Shown here in pieces: positions 8,578-20,955 of a stretch of 64,000 nucleotides of DNA (within the stretch, counting starts at the first letter, position 1; the number at the start of each line of letters is the position of its first letter). The notes beneath the pieces were generated by a model. It searched no databases, was not told the origin of the DNA, and saw only the letters and a program-made list of their open reading frames with translations. Both the position numbers and the translations under genes were made by a program. This DNA comes from Coemansia sp. RSA 487 (Eukaryota; Kickxellomycota; Kickxellomycetes; Kickxellales; Kickxellaceae). Where the stretch lies: NCBI GenBank assembly GCA_027577595.1, contig JANBRJ010000022.1:1-64000 (forward strand), written 5' to 3'.

Positions 8578-10561
8578 ATATACGCGCTTCATGTCTCTTT
8601 AACACCAATACATTTTCAGCTGCTGTATAACTCTTTCCATTCACTTTTGGATTTTGCGCGCACAGCAAAGGCAAAATAATTTCATTATTTTGTACACTGG
8701 CTGAATGTATTAATTATGGTAATTCTGAGTGAGTAAACATGGCTATACTTGTATAGATATGAAAGTGTCTGTCCTGCTCTGTGCCGAAGAAGCTCATTAT
8801 CCCGCAGCCTTTGACATTGTCCGCTTGGAACATCTTGCAAAGCAATCCAAGCACCTTTGGTTGCAAACTTGCTGGACTCCGCGGTTGCACACGCCAAATT
8901 TCTCGTACTGGGAACAAAACATTGACGTTATGTATGCGTTACACGACCTGCAAATATAATCATAGCACATTTTAGATAAGTGCAGATAGCAACAGTTATT
9001 TACTCTGTATGGCTAAAAGAAAAGGAAAATACTGAATAATGTGAAAGAAGAACGGCGTGTCTATTCACCCAAACTTTTGGTAAATTTTTTATATTTCGCA
9101 ACCAGCCCGCTTGTGCGTACTATTTATATATATATATATATATCCACAAACGTTATTCTCGCACACGGTATTGTATATCAGCTGCAATAAGGGATGACCT
9201 ATCCGATTTGTCTGTTTCTGAAGACAACATCAACGCAAAAAAACGACCGAATCCTCGATTTACTTGCAGGCACCAGCATGCCGCGTCCAAATTACGTACT
9301 TAAATCTCGGTTGCGCACAAGTGCATTAAAGCGTTGTACAATTCCCGACCTGGCCATTCCCTATTACATCACCCACCGCTCACCATCGATTTATTTTTAT
9401 TACACGTTCATCAGTGCATGTATGAATAACTTTGTCGACTGACAGAAAATTCAATTGCTGTTAGAAAGCCATACCACCAGTCAAAAGGGCAATCCTTGCA
9501 TCATTCAGTCATCCGCACATGGTACGACAAGTGCCGTATCAGATGACAGTGGCGGTGTGGGTTTTAGTCAATGTAACATGCATCTAAAGGCAAATTCGGA
9601 GGAATGACCATCTAAAGTATGCCACAATAAAGGCCTGGGCATGTACTAGAGTGTCATTTCCCTTTTTTTGCTCCATTACTTGTACACGTGGAAAGAAAGA
9701 GTGAAAATAGCTGATTGAACACTGTTTTAAATGACAATTATTCTATTTTTTGCAACTGAATCAACATCGCGTGGTCTCGTCGTAATTAAGCAACCAAGGA
9801 TAATTAAAAATCGGCTTTCAGTCAACGATTACGATAACCTGACGTCATACCTTGGGTATTCGAATTAATATTATTTATATTTTATAGACATTATTTGAAC
9901 CAGTTTATATTCGCAATATAATCAAGTTGTATATTCGAGCAAAATGTTGTAAAGTTAAAAAATGTGAGAATGATAACTAAAAAGATGATATAGCTTATGC
10001 ACGACCCTATTGTGGAATTCTTCATACAAGGTATATAGCCTGCAAACCAGTAACCTCAGGCGGCAACCATAGCTAACACTACTTTACAGGATAAACCATG
10101 TATAATCTCCGCTTTTGATGATGCCATGGTCATAATGCGTTGTTCATGAGGTCGATCCAAATAGCATATATGAATATTTACATGCAGAAGTCAATGCATT
10201 GTGTTGATATTATTTTAAAATCTGGACTGTTAAATGGTTTTTGGATTAGAAATTTTTGAATTTTGTGGTCATGAAAGAAAAGAAACAAAAAAAGAAACTT
10301 GAGAAAAATAAAAATGAAAGAATATTAAAAGCAGATAAAAAACAAATGTTATCAAGCACGAGCAAAGGCTCATTCATAGTCGGTTGGACAATGTCGTTGG
10401 CAGAGAGTTTGTCAATATAAACCTTGCAGCCATGTTTTGCTTCATCCAAAACTGATGAATATGAAATAATTGTCAACCATCTTGAAGCAGCCTGTTCTAA
10501 TACGAACCTGCTTAATTATCAGCGCAATGTGCGAGAACTCGCACACAGGAAAGAGATTGTT
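8578..10561. other. Gene-poor AT-rich region
   Basis: Nearly 2 kb carries no supported gene. Short open frames on both strands around 8690-8960 (for example KVLGLLCKMFQADNVKGCGI on the minus strand) overlap one another and match no family I know. A (TA)n tract sits at about 9126-9145. No tRNA or other RNA gene could be folded by eye. Confidence 0.4.
9126..9145. repeat. (TA)n microsatellite
   Basis: A run of about ten TA dinucleotides lies in the gene-poor region. Confidence 0.8.
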
Positions 10562-12292
10562 TCACCTGGATTGGGCTATAGCGCTTCCGATTATCTCTGT
10601 GTGCTGCTGGGCTTCCAATTTTTTATGATTGTGTGCATCCATACGCTGAGTTCGTTCGCATTCAAAATTGTTAACCAAAGCGTTGTATCTTGAAACAACT
10701 TTTGCCACCTTGCCACGGGGCATCGTGTTTGTCATGTCGAAGCAGTCGCCATCGATCTCCGGCGCCTGTAGTGTCCCCAGAAGTGGTGAACACCATCCAT
10801 AAGCAGGCTGCTTGCCTAGAGCCTCCTTGCTTCTCGGCGACACAGACAAGCATGCCGATGGGCGGATCAGATCCGCGTACAGTAGGGAGCTGCGCCTTCT
10901 CGACAGCCGCTCCTCCTGCTCAGCCATCCAGCTTTGTTGTGGTGGCATGTCATATGACGATGTAGGCAAATCGTAATCGTCAGAGTCACTGGTATCGCTA
11001 TCCGAGCACAACTCCTCTAGTGGGGACGAAGGCAGCGTCGGTGGTGCCAACATATCCCTGTTATCCACCTTGTTGCTGATAGAGATGTCAAGCGAGTCAG
11101 CGTGTGTGGTTCTCTCCAGGTAACTCTCGACGATGGCAAGGTCGCGCCTAACACTGGGGCTCATCTGGGACTCAGGCCGAGCCAGCGTGCATCTGGCATG
11201 TAAAACACCGATCGCAGAAACCATACGCGCGTGTTCTGAACGCCATGCGGTCGGGTCATATTGCTCCTGTCTGTCGCTAGTGTCGCTATCTGAACTATTG
11301 TTGTTTGAAACATGCGATTCGGCTGGCGATGGCAAACTGCTGCTGTTCCAAGAAGCCAAAGAAAGGACGAGCTCTGAAAGCGCTTCGATTTTCTGACTCT
11401 GCTTTTTGTTCTCCTTCTGTTGGTCATGTAGCAGGATCTCAGCCCTTTTGGCACGAGAATTGACCTTAGCTGCGTTCGCGCGGGCCAAGGAAAGGTCGCT
11501 TTCAAGTGTATCTGTAACAGTAGCCATTGTCTTGAGTTCGCTGAGAAGCTCATCTACGGCTGCTTTCTCGATAGCCAGCTGCTCTTCCGCATGCTGGTTT
11601 ATCTCGTATAATTCGCTGAGTAAAGACCCGTTGGAGGTGTCATCGTCCAAAGAGGCAAATGCGTCAGCGGCGGCAGTTCCAAGAGCAACGTCGTCAGAGG
11701 TGCCAGGAGTGTCAGCGGCAGAAGAAACAGGTGCTGCTAGTGAGGCAGGCACATTGCTAGCGGAATTTCCCAGCACACCGATGGAATAAGTGCCAGGCGA
11801 AACAACAGCGACAGTTTTGGGTGCAGTTATAGGAAGAGGCACAACGTCAGTGAGAGTTCCAGGCGCGGCTAGCGAGGGAGGTGCGACAGCGTCAGGAGCA
11901 GTGGTGGTAACCATGGTGACGATTACAATGACTGCAGCAATAATAATCACGGCCGCAATAGCAGCAGCAACAGCAAGGACAAGCGCAGCGGCAGCGGCAG
12001 CAACAACAAATGCAGTAGAGGCTACAAGCGCAAGTTCTAAAGCTGCCCCAACTGTGGCGGCAGGTTCGATGGCGGCAAGATTGAGTGCTGGTGCGGGCGC
12101 GGTGGGAAAAGCTCCGGGCATCATTGCGGCGGCGAATATAACATCGCCAGCAACAGAAGAAAAAACAAAAGAAAAGATGGCTGTAATTCTAACAAACGCC
12201 AGGATGGCAGATACAGGGAGGTACGGGCTCAATACAAGGGGTAATGCAAGGAATAAAGCAAACATATTTGAAAGGAATATACTAAGTTTCAA
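10562..12292 (-). CDS. Membrane-anchored Ala/Ser-rich coiled-coil protein, unknown function
   Basis: This is a 576-residue uninterrupted frame. A hydrophobic N-terminus (residues 1-30, MKLSIFLSNMFALFLALPLV) looks like a signal peptide or anchor. A strongly hydrophobic Ala/Ile/Val segment at about 95-125 looks like a membrane span. Then come a Pro/Thr/Ala-rich linker, a coiled coil at about 225-305 (HAEEQLAIEKAAVDELLSEL onward) and an acidic Ser-Asp-rich part with two SDSDTSD motifs. The basic C-terminal 80 residues contain MPRGKVAKVVSRYNALVNNF. No known domain is recognised. Length and composition argue for a real gene, and its neighbours give no functional hint. Confidence 0.65.
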   Translation of the reverse strand: MKLSIFLSNMFALFLALPLVLSPYLPVSAILAFVRITAIFSFVFSSVAGDVIFAAAMMPGAFPTAPAPALNLAAIEPAATVGAALELALVASTAFVVAAAAAALVLAVAAAIAAVIIIAAVIVIVTMVTTTAPDAVAPPSLAAPGTLTDVVPLPITAPKTVAVVSPGTYSIGVLGNSASNVPASLAAPVSSAADTPGTSDDVALGTAAADAFASLDDDTSNGSLLSELYEINQHAEEQLAIEKAAVDELLSELKTMATVTDTLESDLSLARANAAKVNSRAKRAEILLHDQQKENKKQSQKIEALSELVLSLASWNSSSLPSPAESHVSNNNSSDSDTSDRQEQYDPTAWRSEHARMVSAIGVLHARCTLARPESQMSPSVRRDLAIVESYLERTTHADSLDISISNKVDNRDMLAPPTLPSSPLEELCSDSDTSDSDDYDLPTSSYDMPPQQSWMAEQEERLSRRRSSLLYADLIRPSACLSVSPRSKEALGKQPAYGWCSPLLGTLQAPEIDGDCFDMTNTMPRGKVAKVVSRYNALVNNFECERTQRMDAHNHKKLEAQQHTEIIGSAIAQSR

Positions 12293-14694
12293 ACTTACAA
12301 TGGATAAGAGGGTAAACCAGTATTCGAAGAGAACAACGAAGAAATGAAATGTTTGAAAAAATGAAGCAAAAGCACTGAGTTTATATGTGAATGGTTGTTT
12401 ACATTAAAATTTCAAAGGATACATTCTGGCTTCTTTTGTCTAGGAACCAATCTTTGCCCGCAATAAGCGCTTGCAATAAGGCCGCTTCTTGAGTGAATGA
12501 GTAAGCGAGAGTGAGTGGGCTTTGGAAAGTATGCTGATTTGATTTGACCATTGTTCGTGGAACCTATTTTTGGAGCATTTTGGAATGACCTGCTTTGCGG
12601 CGTGGGCTTTATGAGTGTGTGCTTTTTTGTAACGGCTCCTGGTGCTTTCAACTGGCTCTTTTGGTTCTTTGTTTGAATCTTTTTTGTTTATAGCATTTAT
12701 TTTGTAATTTGAAATATTGACTAGAAGCAGACTTTCTATTACATTATAGGCGCTAGAACTGTTGCGTAGGAGTATAATATATATTTGAAATAGAAACTAA
12801 AGATGACATGAAGAAATGGTATGTGTTAGACTATTTTATAGCCGTAAACAGCAAAGAATTATGACACCATTCATAAATCACCCATCAAGAATATGGCACC
12901 ATATATCTTGTTATTGTATGCAAAGCTGGCATGACACTTTGCTGGTCTTGATAGCTCGACTGACCGTTATTTAAGTAACGTTTAGTCAATAGAGGCACAA
13001 AACAAGCAAAATACCTACCGAACCACAAATTCGGTAAACGCTAAGTAAGGGGCAGTTCCTGTTGCTGTTCTTTGGAATTATTAAACAATTTTCTTCTTTT
13101 ACACACATAATCTAGTTTCTAGCGCTTTGTGCAGTCTTTTTCTATTTAAAACACTTGGTATATTAAATATGAGTTTAGGTAATTGCTTCTTAATGTTTTT
13201 TTAATCGGAAACACACATCAATAATGCTTACACAAAATCATTGAGCTAGCTCCTTAGCTGCCCTTCGGTGTCGTTCTTCAGATGACAGACCAACAAACTC
13301 TGGTGGTCTATCTACTCCACAAGTTGAAAAAGGCTATTAAATTGGCTGTTCGCCAAACAGAATTACTGCTATCGCTGCTATCTGGGTTGGCCAAAAAAGC
13401 AGGGTAAATGTTGAAACTCCGCGTGTACCAGGGACAAACGATTGGAAATCCTTTTGTGGATCCTTCCACATTTTGCTCAAGAAGCACAAAAGATCGAGTT
13501 GTGACAAGGGGCAGGCGCTCCTTGAATATTGCTTCACTGTTTGTTAACTGCCTTGCATATTGCAAGGCTGCTTATTTTCTCCGTTTTTAATGAAGCGAGA
13601 TCTGTCACCTTCTTTTTACTGAGTATTCCTGTGTTTGCTTTAGGAATCAGAATCCAGCCTACCTTTTACAGCTTTTGCGCTAGTAGCCAGGTATTGTCCG
13701 AAAAATGCCTTGGCGGTCCAATAAAGGAGGTTTGTTTGGAGTAAAGACTTTTGAACAATAAAGCATCCACGCGGTGCACATTTCTCTCGAAAGCTTGTTC
13801 TATTAGCCAACTAGAGTGAATAAAGACACCTTTCTTGAATAAAGCAAAATGTGCAAAAATACTGGAAAGTGCACTATGTAGTCTCTGTCTGCATTTGAAA
13901 TCTTGAGAAAAGGCTGTGTGTTCAGGTAGAAAACCACGCATTTAATTTTTAGAACTGAAACCAGAAGATTCGACTAGAAAAAAAACCCAGCTCCAGTGCT
14001 TCTCGCTTGGCAGTAGTGTACAAGCCAAAAGAAATACGCAGGATGGAGAAAACGGTCTCTGCGTGTTCAGAAAGGGCAAAGCTCAATAAAGAGAAATTCG
14101 GAGCCTGCGGCATAGCTCAAGCAAATTCACACTAGGTATCACTTGCTCGTTTACTTGGTATTCACACGCTCTGAATATGCCAACGGAGCTTGGGTTGACG
14201 CAGAGTAAATGACCTGGACCATGTGCTGAAAACCTCCCACTCTCACTCATCTATTTTGCTTTTGCAAAGGATCTTGCCCTCTACCTTTAACTGGCTGGCA
14301 GAGCATTCTGGAACAGCTTTTCCACTGTTAAATATTAACTATTGTGGTTGTCTGGAGAGATACTTCCGTGATTCCTGATCTAAAGGAACCCGATGCACGA
14401 AGGCATGAAAACCGTGCCTGCCAAACAACCAGACTGTTTTAGTTTTATTCTTTTTATCAAATCAATACATCACACTATATCATCGCAGCTTCCATAATCA
14501 TGAATCCAAACTATTGCAGGTCATTATAGTATACTCGTTTTTGCGTGTTTTTTGTTTACTGTCGATTTACAAGTCATGAATATCAATATTTGTTGTTAAA
14601 GAATTCAAAAATTTGTAGAAATATAACATACCTTTTTAGTTACTCACGAACCCTTAGTTATTTAAAACAGCATAGCGCCAAGCACCGACCGAAA
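12293..14694. other. Gene-poor region with decayed open frames
   Basis: About 2.4 kb contains only short frames on both strands, broken by many stops, for example around 13310-13560 and 13670-13940. Some plus-strand stretches look protein-like but cannot be assigned to any family. A hairpin-forming stretch (GACTGACCGTTA...TAACGTTTAGTC) lies at about 12956-12988. The last 150 bases are the RFT1 leader. Confidence 0.4.
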
Positions 14695-16476
14695 ATGAGC
14701 CAAGCGCGTGACACAGATTCAGAAGATGTTGGCGACAGTGGCTCTATGATGGCGTCCGCCTTTTCGGGTGCTCAATACTTAATTGGTCTCCAACTATTTG
14801 TGAAGCTGATCACTTTCCTTATGAACATGGCCATTATTTACTTGGCTGGCCGTGACGCATTTGGAGTGGCGTCTGTGAAATTCGATCTAATTTTATCAAC
14901 GATTCTGTTTCTCTCCAGAGAAGGAATACGCAGCGCTCTTTTGCGTGTGGAAAGTTCCAAGGTCAGATATCACTCTGCTCACAAAACTCCCAACAGCAAC
15001 AAGTCCAGTAGACCGTCATCGACAGATCAACAGATAATCAATGCCACTCTTGTTCCGATTGTCACTGGGATAGCAATAGCGACCAGTCTTTACGTATACA
15101 TGTGCATGCTAGACAGCACCGATCCAGAGAAGCACGATTCAGCTTTTAGTGAAGCGGAATACAAACAGGCAACGGCAGTCTACATTCTTGCCGCATGTGT
15201 AGAGCTTTGTGTGGAACCACTGTTTGTCCTGTCCCGAGCACGTGTTCTTTTCAAGCTCCAAGCCCGATGTGAGGGCATTGCAGTGACTGGTCGCTGCATA
15301 TCAATTGCACTGATTTTGCTAGTTGGACGTTATATTAGCGAGGATCCAAGCAAAAATCCTTTCAGACTCGTTGCGTTTGCCGCCGGCCAGATGGCATATG
15401 CTATTTCCATATTGCTTGCGTTTTTCTGGTTTATGTCTGCCGAGCTTGATTATCCTGTGTGGAACTGCTACATCCCCCGCCCTATCTACGTGGATGCTAA
15501 AAGCCCGGATAGAACATATATTAATCTTGCGACAGGTCGTCTTGCTGTCACGTTTTTGGGACAGCTAATTCTGAAGCATTTTCTAACACAGGGCGATAGC
15601 ATGGTTTTGGCCAAGTATGCAGATGATAAAATGATGGGTGACTTCGCTTTGGTGTCCAAGTACGGATCAATACCAGCCAGCATCGTGTTTTTCCCATTGG
15701 AAGAAGCCTCACGAGCCGTTTTCTCAAGGCTGTCTAGCATCAGCAGCAAAGGGAAAGCCATTGGTAATAGCAATACGTCTTTACCAGCACAGCTGACGGA
15801 TGCGCATTCGGCAAGCCATATTTTGACAACGCTTGGAAAAATGCAGCTTCTTTTTGGAATGCTAGTTGTCGTTTTTGGGACCCTATATTTACCGACACTG
15901 TTATCTTTAATTCGGATGGGCGACTCAGCTGTGATTAGCACAGCGAGGGCGTACTGTCTGTACGTTCCTTTGATGGGCCTAAATGGCTTTCTCGAAGCTT
16001 TTGTTCACTCTGTTGCAACTAGTACACAGCTATTTCGCATGAACTTATGGATGATTGGGGTCTCTATCGTCTATGCCGCGCTTTCAGTATACATGCTGCG
16101 CAGCCTTGGACTCGGCAGCACTGGTGTTGTCGCTGCTAATATTCTTAATATGGCACTTCGCATTGTATTCAGCTGGATATTTGTCCTTCGGTGGTTCTCG
16201 CATTTTCCAAGCAAAAATAAGCCAAGCGTTGCTACAATGCTTCCACATTCTGCTGTTGCGGGCACATGCTTACTCTCAGGCACTGCTGCTTTTGTTGTGC
16301 TCAGGCTGCTTGGCCAAAATACTTCTCTTTTCTTGCAAGCAGTTTCTCTTGTGGTTGGTGGTGTCCTAGGCATAGCTGTTTTGGCATCGATATTTTACTT
16401 TGAAAAGACATTCTTGCGTTCGGTCCAAGATATTCGTTCCGGACAGCTAACGCACCAACATTCAAAACAAGAGTAG
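14695..16476 (+). CDS. RFT1: RFT1, ER lipid-linked oligosaccharide factor
   Basis: This 593-residue polytopic membrane protein belongs to the Rft1 branch of the MOP flippase superfamily, needed for Man5GlcNAc2-PP-dolichol handling in N-glycosylation at the ER. The family signature is clear at the N-terminus (GAQYLIGLQLFVKLITFLMN, FLSREGIRSALLRVES) and in the middle (VKFDLIL, PLFVLSRARVLFKLQARCEG, LGQLILKHFLTQGDSMVL). About a dozen hydrophobic segments alternate with loops. The frame is open 150 bases upstream, but the family N-terminus starts shortly after the ATG at 14695, preceded by CCGAAA; the upstream residues are not family-like. The C-terminus is basic. There is no intron. Confidence 0.95.
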   Translation: MSQARDTDSEDVGDSGSMMASAFSGAQYLIGLQLFVKLITFLMNMAIIYLAGRDAFGVASVKFDLILSTILFLSREGIRSALLRVESSKVRYHSAHKTPNSNKSSRPSSTDQQIINATLVPIVTGIAIATSLYVYMCMLDSTDPEKHDSAFSEAEYKQATAVYILAACVELCVEPLFVLSRARVLFKLQARCEGIAVTGRCISIALILLVGRYISEDPSKNPFRLVAFAAGQMAYAISILLAFFWFMSAELDYPVWNCYIPRPIYVDAKSPDRTYINLATGRLAVTFLGQLILKHFLTQGDSMVLAKYADDKMMGDFALVSKYGSIPASIVFFPLEEASRAVFSRLSSISSKGKAIGNSNTSLPAQLTDAHSASHILTTLGKMQLLFGMLVVVFGTLYLPTLLSLIRMGDSAVISTARAYCLYVPLMGLNGFLEAFVHSVATSTQLFRMNLWMIGVSIVYAALSVYMLRSLGLGSTGVVAANILNMALRIVFSWIFVLRWFSHFPSKNKPSVATMLPHSAVAGTCLLSGTAAFVVLRLLGQNTSLFLQAVSLVVGGVLGIAVLASIFYFEKTFLRSVQDIRSGQLTHQHSKQE

Positions 16477-16627
16477 CATTTGAGTACACTGAGATTGAAT
16501 ATAATTTCCTTTTTACATACACCACAGCATTCAGCAAAAAGCTGAAAACTGGGGGAAAATCTGCGCTCAAGACGTCATTCACAAGCTAATGACATTATAA
16601 TGACTATGTTATATACCCTGGTTTTCA

Positions 16628-19600
16628 TTAAAGAGACGCAGTCCTAGCTTTTTTGGATGGCACCTGGCTTTCTGGCGAGCTCCTGGGAATAAAACCAACT
16701 ACAGGTGTGCCTTGTGGATATGACAAAGCAACACCGAGATTTGGCGCTTGAGTTTCTTCGTTGTGTGTGTCGCTAGAAGCTGTGTTACCATCGTCGGTGC
16801 TTCTGTCTTTGCTGCTAACCTTGTTGTCCCCATTCGACACAGCACAGCTGTTAATGTTGCATCCGTTGCCTAGCTGAAATGCAGGGTAGGTCTCATGCGA
16901 TGGATTGGGCTGCTCTGGAGTGCTGGTCACAGCTCCCGATTCTTTTGAGCCATTGCAAGACCGTTGGCGCTTAAGGAAAGGTAGTGACTCTGGCGTGGTC
17001 GCACCTGGATTTGACGGTATGTTCCTTTCAAAAGGTTCAGGATGTGTCTTTTTTGCGGATAGCACATTAATTTTAATATGCGCCCGTTTGTCTATACGGC
17101 CAGTAAAGGGACGCTTTGCCAACGACTTGCGGCCAATGGGCTGTCGATCAGGGAATGCGTCTGCCAGTTTAGTGTGTCGACTAGTATTGCTCAATGCGGA
17201 CATGTTTACAATATGATCTGTCATATTTGCTGACACCTCTTTGGGCCTGTGCTTGAAGCCATTATGTTCTTTGTTTGGGGTAGGTTTCAAGAACCCATTA
17301 GTCGTTGTTTTAGGCTTCGGAATCAATGCCTGTGCCGGCAATGGATGTTCACCTGGCGAACCACGATGACTAACCTCGCTATGGTTATTGTGAGCATGGC
17401 TTGTGGTATGGTACATTGCAAGATTGGACGGCATGCCAGACTCTTCTATCACTGCAATGCCACTTTGGGCTGGTGCATTGTTTTCGGCATCAGAGTAGAT
17501 ATCTAGGCAGTTCTGCAAACCATCGATCTCGGGGGACTGGATCGTGTCGTCGATCTCGGCCACAGGACTTCGGTTTGTTAAAATCGTCAAAGGAAGGGTC
17601 GTCGGTGCTTCGGTGGTCACCTCTTCGTTCGATGACTCCAAGTACGCATCCTCCATTTCATCGGCTATCGAACAGCCCCAAGGGCCGCTAGTACTATTAT
17701 TGTTGGTTTGCCCGTTAAGCAGGCCACTGATGCTATTTTCTCGACCGGTTAGCATGTTAACTGACACTGCGCTCCGTTTGCCAGTATCAACGGTTGGTGT
17801 CGCAAGTCCATCGCCACCAGCCCCGTTTTTGGCCCTTTCCATATTCTCAAGATACTGGTTATATGCTTGTCGGAGATGCTCTAGCGTTTTTGGCGCTCTT
17901 TCTAGGGCCTTTGCAAACGTCCCAACAATGTGCGCTAGCAGAGACGGAATCTGACAAATGGCAATAAAGTTGAAAAACTCTCGGCATGCAGAAGCAATCA
18001 GGTTGTCCCGCGAGCGTGATTCTACGTACAGCGCTACAATAGGATCAAACAGGCGGTTTGAAATAAAATACTTGTTGTATGCCTCATCATGTAGTCCAAT
18101 GCACGATCGGATAAAGCGCAACGCAGCCAGCTTTAGATGACCATGCTTTGCGGCAAGTAACATGCACACGCTTTTGGATATGTTTGACGAAAAGACAAAG
18201 CTGCGCGCTCGGTATCCGTGCCGCCTAACCATCGTCGATAGCGTTTCGCAAAGAAACATAAGCAAACCACTGTCCTTTTTACCAGCATCTACCAAAGCCA
18301 TTGTCTGCGGAGACAGGCAAATCAGTGGAGCCATCATTCTAGGAGCATAAGAGTTGTAAAACAGAGCAAGGAAGTCCTCTGTATCCTTGCCGCCTTCGCT
18401 TGTCGCTGTGATTATTTCCACTTGCTGGCTAAGGACATCGACCGATGGTGGGACGGTCTCAAGCAGAGCACGTACTATTTCGCAACAGAGAACCTGATAA
18501 TTTGAACCAATATGCTTCTTGGTTCCAGCAAGCAGAAGCTGAAACAGATCAGATGCAGAGTTTTGCTGTGAGTGCGCTTGCTCAAGAATATACAATCTCA
18601 CTAGCGCACGATCATGCTCAAGGATCGATAGTAAAATATCGACGCCTGCCGACTGCAGCTCGCTGTCGTGCTTCGCTTGCAGTGCATACTCGAATGCCAA
18701 GAAAATCCCGTGTTGGCTCAGCGTACGATATAGCCCGATTTTGTATGTTCCTGGAAGGTTCCTAGCCAGGTTCCCAAGTTGGTGAACAAACAATACGACA
18801 TCGCGCTTTTTGGACTCGTCAGCTGACGGGTCCTCCAAGATGCTAAATAAATCCGCCAAAAGGGCATGGTTCCCTTGTATGTGGCTCACAATCTGCGCAT
18901 GGTTGAAGAATATAAGAGTGTTGATTACTGGCAATGTTCCATCGTCCAATATGTGCAAAAGTACAGCGTCCTTCAAGTACTGCAAACGAAAAGTTTGGTG
19001 GATTTTCTCTTGCACCACTGGATCTTTTATCGGCACAACCTGTTTGTAACGTGAGCTGTCGCGCAGAAAATCCCTAAAAGTACCACGCTCGACCGGGTGG
19101 TCGGGATCATACTCTAGCATTGCTGCGATACCGACGATGATATCCTCACGTATGATATGCTCAAATAGAGATGACGAGTTGAGTAAGATTATGTGTTTTA
19201 CAATATCATATATCACATGCAAGGCTTCGGTAGCATCCAAGTCTTCGCATACTTCGTGTAGCTCCTGTAGTTGGCCAATGTAGTCACTATCTATAATTAA
19301 CGCAACCAGCTTGTCCCGCAAAATTGAAGACTGGCCTGCCTCCGCGATTATACAACCAATCTCACTCAACGTATCCATTGATGGGCTAGGAATGGCAACT
19401 TGTTCAGATTCCATGCCTTGGTCTAATTCTCGTTCAAGCTCCTGCTGTTCTACACAGTATAAATAAATGTGGACCAAGGTGGGGCTTTATCGAACTATTA
19501 GAAATGTGTTTTCATATGCCAACCACAATGCAAATAACATGCTTTAAAACGAAGGAGCTGTATCGTGTGAGTAATCTTACCTTTTAATGCAGTTTCAAAC

Positions 19601-20517
19601 TCTGTGATCTGGTTTCTACAAAAACAAAAGCAAGCAACAGCCGACAGAGACATTACAGGAAATTAACTGCGCTGAATTTAGTGTTTATCGACCTGTGTAA
19701 GGTGACGGGAGAGAGGAAACCGCACACATTCAAGTAAAAAATTAGACCTTGGCAGTTGAAAAAAGTTTCAAAAGGGAAACAAACACTTACAATATCGACA
19801 GGCATCCTTCCTGATTTTCAAAGCTTAACGCAATGTCTTCCCCAGTAGGTTCTGTCCAGACAATTTGTGTGGCTACAATGTAAAGGGTAAAGATAAAAAT
19901 GATTGTAGGTGTCAGCTAGGCGCGTGCCAGATTTAGTTCCAATTATTCGCATTGGACAACCGATCATCATAACTCATATTGACGCTAGTACATACACTCT
20001 TGATGTTGGTACACCTCACCATGCTGGACAATGCAGTCGAGGATTATACGGTTTGGTTCATGCTCCGAAACGACATTAAGGTGAAGCACGCCCTATATGT
20101 GTAGAGTTCAAGTTGTATGAATTGAAAAAGAAAACCCGCATTTGCAACGTTGTGCGCCTGGCAGCTTGTATATTAGTGATATGGTAGCGTGCTTGCGCAG
20201 CTGAATTTCCTCTCTAGGAATACCATACGCTTGCCTTTTATTTTACTTTGTAGGACCCAGGTGCATCTTTTGCCTGTCGCACTCTCGGTATATTATCGGT
20301 CATTCGCACATGTGCTCTGTGGACCAGACCAAATTGGTATACCCGACTCTAAGAGTATTCCGAGAACCCGACATAAAGAGCATAAACCCCTCAAAAAGGA
20401 ACGTGTAATTACCTGATAATCTTCCAATGTACAAAAGCCTGTTCCAATGTCCTTCCAATCGGGACCTTCTTCATGCTGATAAACTTTGACTCGCACCTGC
20501 GAATCGGAGATATTCAT
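16628..20517 (-). CDS. PSY2: PP4 regulatory subunit 3 (PSY2/SMEK), five exons
   Basis: The exons assembled by eye on the minus strand are 20413-20517, 19996-20092, 19791-19872, 19581-19615 and 16628-19449. All introns begin GT and end AG, all phases match, and together they give 1046 residues. The first four exons code the N-terminal PH/RanBD-like domain: RVKVYQHEEGPDWKDIGTGF, then HLNVVSEHEPNRIILDCIV, then TQIVWTEPTGEDIALSFENQ. The last exon holds the SMEK armadillo-like core (IHQTFRLQYLKDAVLLHILD, EYDPDHPVERGTFRDFLRD). A long Ser/Asn-rich disordered tail with basic clusters follows, probably nuclear-localising. The protein targets phosphatase 4, for example to DNA-damage and developmental substrates. 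Intron lengths are 320, 123, 175 and 131 bases. A CTTTTTGCAG just upstream of the ATG hints at a further 5' UTR intron. Confidence 0.93.
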
Positions 20518-20955
20518 GTTTGCTTTGTGAAATTGACCCTGCAAAAAGAGCCTGTGCGAAATGAAGAAAATGAGCACAAAAAGAGTATCTTGCGCGCAGC
20601 CAATCCCGACAAACGGAACGTCCAGATAACAAACGCGTGCGTGTTCGTTGATAGAGACAAAACAAAACAGAATGGAAAAAGCGCTTTAAAGAGAAAAAAA
20701 AGAAAGAAATGGTGCAATTTTTATAATCGAAGGTAAAGAAAATGCCAAAAGCAAATAAAAAAGACAGCTTGGAAGGATGGCTTTTTTTAGTAAGGGAAAG
20801 AGCACCAAAGAAAAAGCGTTCCTGATTGGGGAGTGAGGCTGTCATGCTGCGCATTCGTGACAGCGGTTATTTCTTTGGCTCACCACCATAAAGTACTGGC
20901 CTTGTCAGCTATTCAGCTCAAATGGCGAATGGAATCGAGTTCATGAGCTCTAATG
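20518..20955. other. PSY2 upstream region
   Basis: A purine-rich tract (AAGAGAAAAAAAAGAAAGAAA around 20688-20710) and overlapping short frames occur. No gene is supported. Confidence 0.4.

Noticed and set aside
13300-14470. Possible old retroelement in the gene desert
   Set aside because: Several protein-like stretches exist in different frames, but no reverse transcriptase, integrase or transposase motif could be recognised.
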